A stretch of DNA of 8,465 nucleotides from an uncultured Eubacteriales bacterium (lineage in GTDB: Bacteria; Bacillota; Clostridia; Oscillospirales; Acutalibacteraceae): assembly GCA_934702115.1 (NCBI GenBank), contig CAKUYF010000033.1, positions 1-8,465 of the forward strand. Direction: 5' to 3'. A program made the translations under genes and the position numbers. The notes under the pieces are model-generated. The model saw only the letters and a program-made list of their open reading frames with translations, was not told where the DNA came from and did no database searches. Positions 6,163 through 8,465 of the stretch are shown in pieces (position 1 is the stretch's first letter; the number at the start of each line of letters is the position of its first letter).

Positions 6163-7929
6163 TTATAATTTATTTTGTATTATTCCGTCTACCACTTTAT
6201 CAATTTCTTTTTTATATTCGTCAATCATATCTAGCCTATCATTCGGTACATCATATTTAATTCGGGTGAGTTTATCAAATATTCCACTTTGAAGTACAGT
6301 AGATATAGGAATAGAAGCAGAAATTAACTGTCTAACACGTTTATTTAAATAAAGTATCATTCTCATCATCTTTTTTTGTTTTTCAAGCGGAACAAAAGTA
6401 TCATCCTTATGAAAAGCGTTTTGCTGTAAGAATCCTACACGTATAAGCTTTGCAATTTCAATTACTAATTTTTGATCGTCTGGAAGTACGTCCGCTCCAA
6501 CCAATTTTACTATCTCCATAAGTTTGTCTTCTTCACTAAGTAACGCAGAAATCTTTTTTCTATATTTTATAAAAGACTCTCCGAAATTCGTCGAATACCA
6601 TTTATCTAAATCCGTGAAATATTCACTATAACTATTTATCCAGTTAATCGCAGGATAATGTCTGGCGTACGCTAAGGCTTTGTCAAGAGCCCAAAAACAT
6701 CTTACAAATCTTTTAGTGTTTTGAGTTACAGGTTCAGAAAAGTCTGACCCTTGAGGAGAAACTGCTCCTATTATAGTTACAGAACCTTCGGGACCTCCTA
6801 AAACATTAACTCTCCCTGCTCTTTCATAGAATTCCGAAAGTCGTGACGGTAAATAAGGAGGAAATCCTTCTTCTGCCGGCATTTCTTCAAGTCTTCCTGA
6901 AATTTCTCTTAATGCTTCAGCCCACCGCGAAGTAGAATCAGCCATTATTGCGACGTCATAACCCATATCTCTGTAATACTCTGCTAAAGTTATGCCCGTA
7001 TATATTGAAGCTTCTCTTGCCGCAACAGGCATATTTGAAGTATTAGCTATAAGGACTGTTCTTTCAGTCATAGGTTTGTTCGATTTAGGATCAATAAGAT
7101 GAGAAAATTCATCAACTACTTGACTCATCTCGTTACCACGTTCACCACAGCCTACATATACAATTATATCTGCATCACACCACTTCGCCAGTTGATGCTG
7201 CGTCATTGTTTTACCGGTTCCAAAACCACCCGGTACAGCTGCAACTCCCCCTTTAGCAATGGGAAAAAGAGTATCTATAATCCGTTGACCTGTGATTAAA
7301 GGAATATTAGCCGGCAAACGATTTTTAATTGGTCTCGGAATACGAATCGGCCAATATTGGCATAAGGTTAAATTATTAATTTCACCATTATCGGACTTTA
7401 ATTTTACTACTGTATCATTAATTTTATATTCTCCATTTTTAACTACTTCTATCACTTCACCCGAAATCCCCGGAGGTACCATACATTTATGAGTAATAAT
7501 TGACGTTTCCGTACATGTAGCATATACTGTCCCTTCTGAGAGTATATCTCCGGGCTTTACAAGAATTTTTGTATCCCAAAGCTTTTCAGTGTTAAGCGGA
7601 CTTACATTACAGCCCCGTGATATAAATACTCCACTTTGCTTTTCAATTTCTTTTAAAGGTCTTTCTATACCGTCAAATATGTTATTAAGCAGTCCGGGCC
7701 CTAAGCATACTTTCATAGGTCCCCCTGTACCTTCTACTACCTCTCCGGGCTTTAATCCCGTTGTTTCTTCATAGACCTGTATAGTAGTAACTTCATCCGT
7801 TACTCCGATCACTTCTCCTACCAAACGGTCGGCACCTACATAAACCATTTCCATCATTGAGAATGACCTAGTGCTTTTGACAGTTACTACCGGTCCATTT
7901 ATACCATATATTAAATTACTTATATCCAT
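6163..7929 (-). CDS. atpA: V-type ATPase subunit A (catalytic ATP-hydrolysing subunit)
   Basis: This 588-residue protein (NtpA type) hydrolyses ATP, or makes it in reverse, to drive H+ or Na+ across the membrane. From the chosen start, IYGINGPVVTV (7-17) opens the barrel. The A-specific insert lies at roughly 110-190. The P-loop GGFGTGKT spans 234-241, with K240 and T241, and MTQHQLAKW follows. GCGERGNE supplies the catalytic glutamate E263. IMADSTSRWAEALREISGRL (328-347) holds the Walker B aspartate D331. The PQGSDFSEPVTQNTKRFVRCFWALD segment (about 392-416) is also family-typical. All catalytic residues are intact. The ATG at 7929 is preferred because residues 1-10 fit the family N-terminus. 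An in-frame TTG at 7938 would add three residues (591). Neither has a normally placed SD; the GGAGG at 7982-7978 is separated by a hairpin. The subunit determining Na+ or H+ use is not in the window. Confidence 0.97.
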   Translation of the reverse strand: MDISNLIYGINGPVVTVKSTRSFSMMEMVYVGADRLVGEVIGVTDEVTTIQVYEETTGLKPGEVVEGTGGPMKVCLGPGLLNNIFDGIERPLKEIEKQSGVFISRGCNVSPLNTEKLWDTKILVKPGDILSEGTVYATCTETSIITHKCMVPPGISGEVIEVVKNGEYKINDTVVKLKSDNGEINNLTLCQYWPIRIPRPIKNRLPANIPLITGQRIIDTLFPIAKGGVAAVPGGFGTGKTMTQHQLAKWCDADIIVYVGCGERGNEMSQVVDEFSHLIDPKSNKPMTERTVLIANTSNMPVAAREASIYTGITLAEYYRDMGYDVAIMADSTSRWAEALREISGRLEEMPAEEGFPPYLPSRLSEFYERAGRVNVLGGPEGSVTIIGAVSPQGSDFSEPVTQNTKRFVRCFWALDKALAYARHYPAINWINSYSEYFTDLDKWYSTNFGESFIKYRKKISALLSEEDKLMEIVKLVGADVLPDDQKLVIEIAKLIRVGFLQQNAFHKDDTFVPLEKQKKMMRMILYLNKRVRQLISASIPISTVLQSGIFDKLTRIKYDVPNDRLDMIDEYKKEIDKVVDGIIQNKL

Positions 7930-7940
7930 AATACTCAAAG

Positions 7941-7982
7941 AAGCGCTAAGCGGTTTTTCGCCGTACCTAACGCTTATCCTCC
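7941..7982 (-). promoter_or_regulatory. GGAGG plus hairpin between the E and A genes, probable structured translation start of subunit A
   Basis: On the minus strand GGAGG (7982-7978) is followed after 2 nt by a stem-loop. 7975-7966 pairs with 7941-7950 (10 bp with two G-T wobbles). After a 2-nt bulge (7965-7964), 7963-7961 pairs with 7951-7953, closing a CGAAAAA loop. There is no T-run after it, so it does not look like a terminator. With the hairpin folded, GGAGG lies 4 nt from TTG 7938 or 13 nt from ATG 7929. Unfolded, the distances are 39 and 48 nt. The role is inference; an RNase processing site or a mobile palindrome are alternatives. Confidence 0.5.
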
Positions 7983-8007
7983 AATCCTAAGATGTTCGGT
8001 AAAACTA

Positions 8008-8465
8008 CTATACCAGTAGAATTCCAAAATTCTCTGCTGCCCAGTCTTCTTGTTCTTTGAGTTTAGCATCCAAAGTTTCGTCAGCTATAATTTTTTTTGA
8101 TAAGCTGTATCCCCTAATTCCACCAATTAAAATATCTTTAGCGGCATAAACCTTGCAAGGCTTATCAAATCCTTCTTTTATTATCTTCTCATACTTTAAA
8201 TCTGATTCTTTTACGTAAAGTTCGGTATCATTTCCTGTAAGTACTTTTGAAATTTCAAAAGAATATTGCTTTAAAAACTGCTTGTAATCTTCGGAAAGAG
8301 TAAATTCTACCAGCCTTTTATGGCATTCTTTAAACATATCTTTCATTATTTCTTTCCGTCTACGGGAAATTTTTTTCCTCTCTTCAAGCTCCTTACGCGA
8401 AACCTCTATAGCTACTTTATTTTTAATATTTATAAGCTCTTTATTTATCATCGCTTCAGCATCTT
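8008..8465 (-). CDS. atpE: V-type ATPase subunit E (peripheral stalk), 5' end cut by window edge
   Basis: This is the C-terminal part (151 complete codons) of the peripheral-stalk subunit that holds the A3B3 head against rotation. The frame stays open to the window edge: codons D-A-E-A precede the ATG at 8451, and that ATG has no clear Shine-Dalgarno in the bases available. The ATG is therefore probably internal. Family E subunits are about 190-200 residues, so roughly 40-50 are missing. Visible from the ATG at 8451 are a charged helix with RKELEERKKISRRRKEIMKD (about 19-38), the conserved EYK-like 'SEDYKQFL' (53-60), and a C-terminal alpha/beta domain with KDILIGGIRGYSLSKKIIAD (105-124) and a final helix. 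The gene ends in two consecutive TAG codons. Overall similarity is weaker than for A, B and D, as is normal for E, and its place ahead of A supports the call. Confidence 0.85.
   Translation of the reverse strand, partial: DAEAMINKELINIKNKVAIEVSRKELEERKKISRRRKEIMKDMFKECHKRLVEFTLSEDYKQFLKQYSFEISKVLTGNDTELYVKESDLKYEKIIKEGFDKPCKVYAAKDILIGGIRGYSLSKKIIADETLDAKLKEQEDWAAENFGILLV

Noticed and set aside
6163..7929. P-loop GGFGTGKT of subunit A as an unusual variant
   Set aside because: The lysine, threonine and glycines needed are all present, and this spelling is what I recall from one bacterial branch of A subunits.
8008..8451. Subunit E as a complete 147-residue gene starting at ATG 8451
   Set aside because: The frame is open upstream to the window edge, the protein would be about 40-50 residues short for the family, and the visible upstream bases show no ribosome site.
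1..8465. A functional link in which the V-ATPase directly powers or belongs to the peptide export system
   Set aside because: The two blocks are separated by a terminator and a new promoter, and ABC exporters use ATP directly. Adjacency alone is not evidence.
1..8465. tRNA or rRNA genes, CRISPR arrays, insertion sequences or integration sites
   Set aside because: No cloverleaf, spaced repeat series, transposase or terminal inverted repeats were seen. The window is almost fully coding on one strand.

Overview
The window carries two blocks of genes, all read from the minus strand, so transcription runs from high to low coordinates. The DNA is AT-rich. Ribosome binding sites are strong AGGAGG/GAGGTG types, and at least two genes start with GTG. 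Together with the type of V-ATPase and peptide exporter, this suggests a low-GC Firmicute, probably a Clostridia-class anaerobe (Ruminococcaceae/Lachnospiraceae-like). This taxonomic guess is inference, and a spirochaete is a less likely alternative.

Region 8465-4015 is the distal half of a V-type (A/V-type, ntp-like) ATPase operon in the order E (5'-truncated by the window edge), A, B, D. These are the peripheral stalk, the catalytic subunit, the nucleotide-binding non-catalytic subunit and the central rotor shaft. Membrane subunits I and K and the small subunits C and F are not in the window and presumably lie upstream, beyond 8465. The operon ends in an AT-rich hairpin terminator just after D. 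Between E and A there is a Shine-Dalgarno sequence too far from the A start, and a 13-bp hairpin sits exactly in that gap. This is the most unusual local feature.

Region 4014-3817 is a 198-bp intergenic strip. It holds the V-ATPase terminator, then a near-consensus sigma-70 type promoter (TTGACT-17 bp-TATTAT) and a leader of about 74 nt with a weak stem-loop.

Region 3816-1 is a tightly packed three-gene export operon of the NHLM/NHLP bacteriocin type. It comprises a short HlyD-like membrane protein, a C39 peptidase/ABC exporter that should trim double-glycine leaders, and a second peptidase-free ABC subunit that runs off the left edge. The likely job is maturation and export of a ribosomally made peptide with a nitrile-hydratase-like or Nif11-like leader. 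No precursor peptide or modifying enzyme is visible here, so the cargo is unknown.

Nothing in the window is clearly a new system. The points worth following are the hairpin between SD and start ahead of the A subunit, the HlyD protein lacking its lipoyl and coiled-coil part, the unknown cargo, and the acidic tail on the B subunit.
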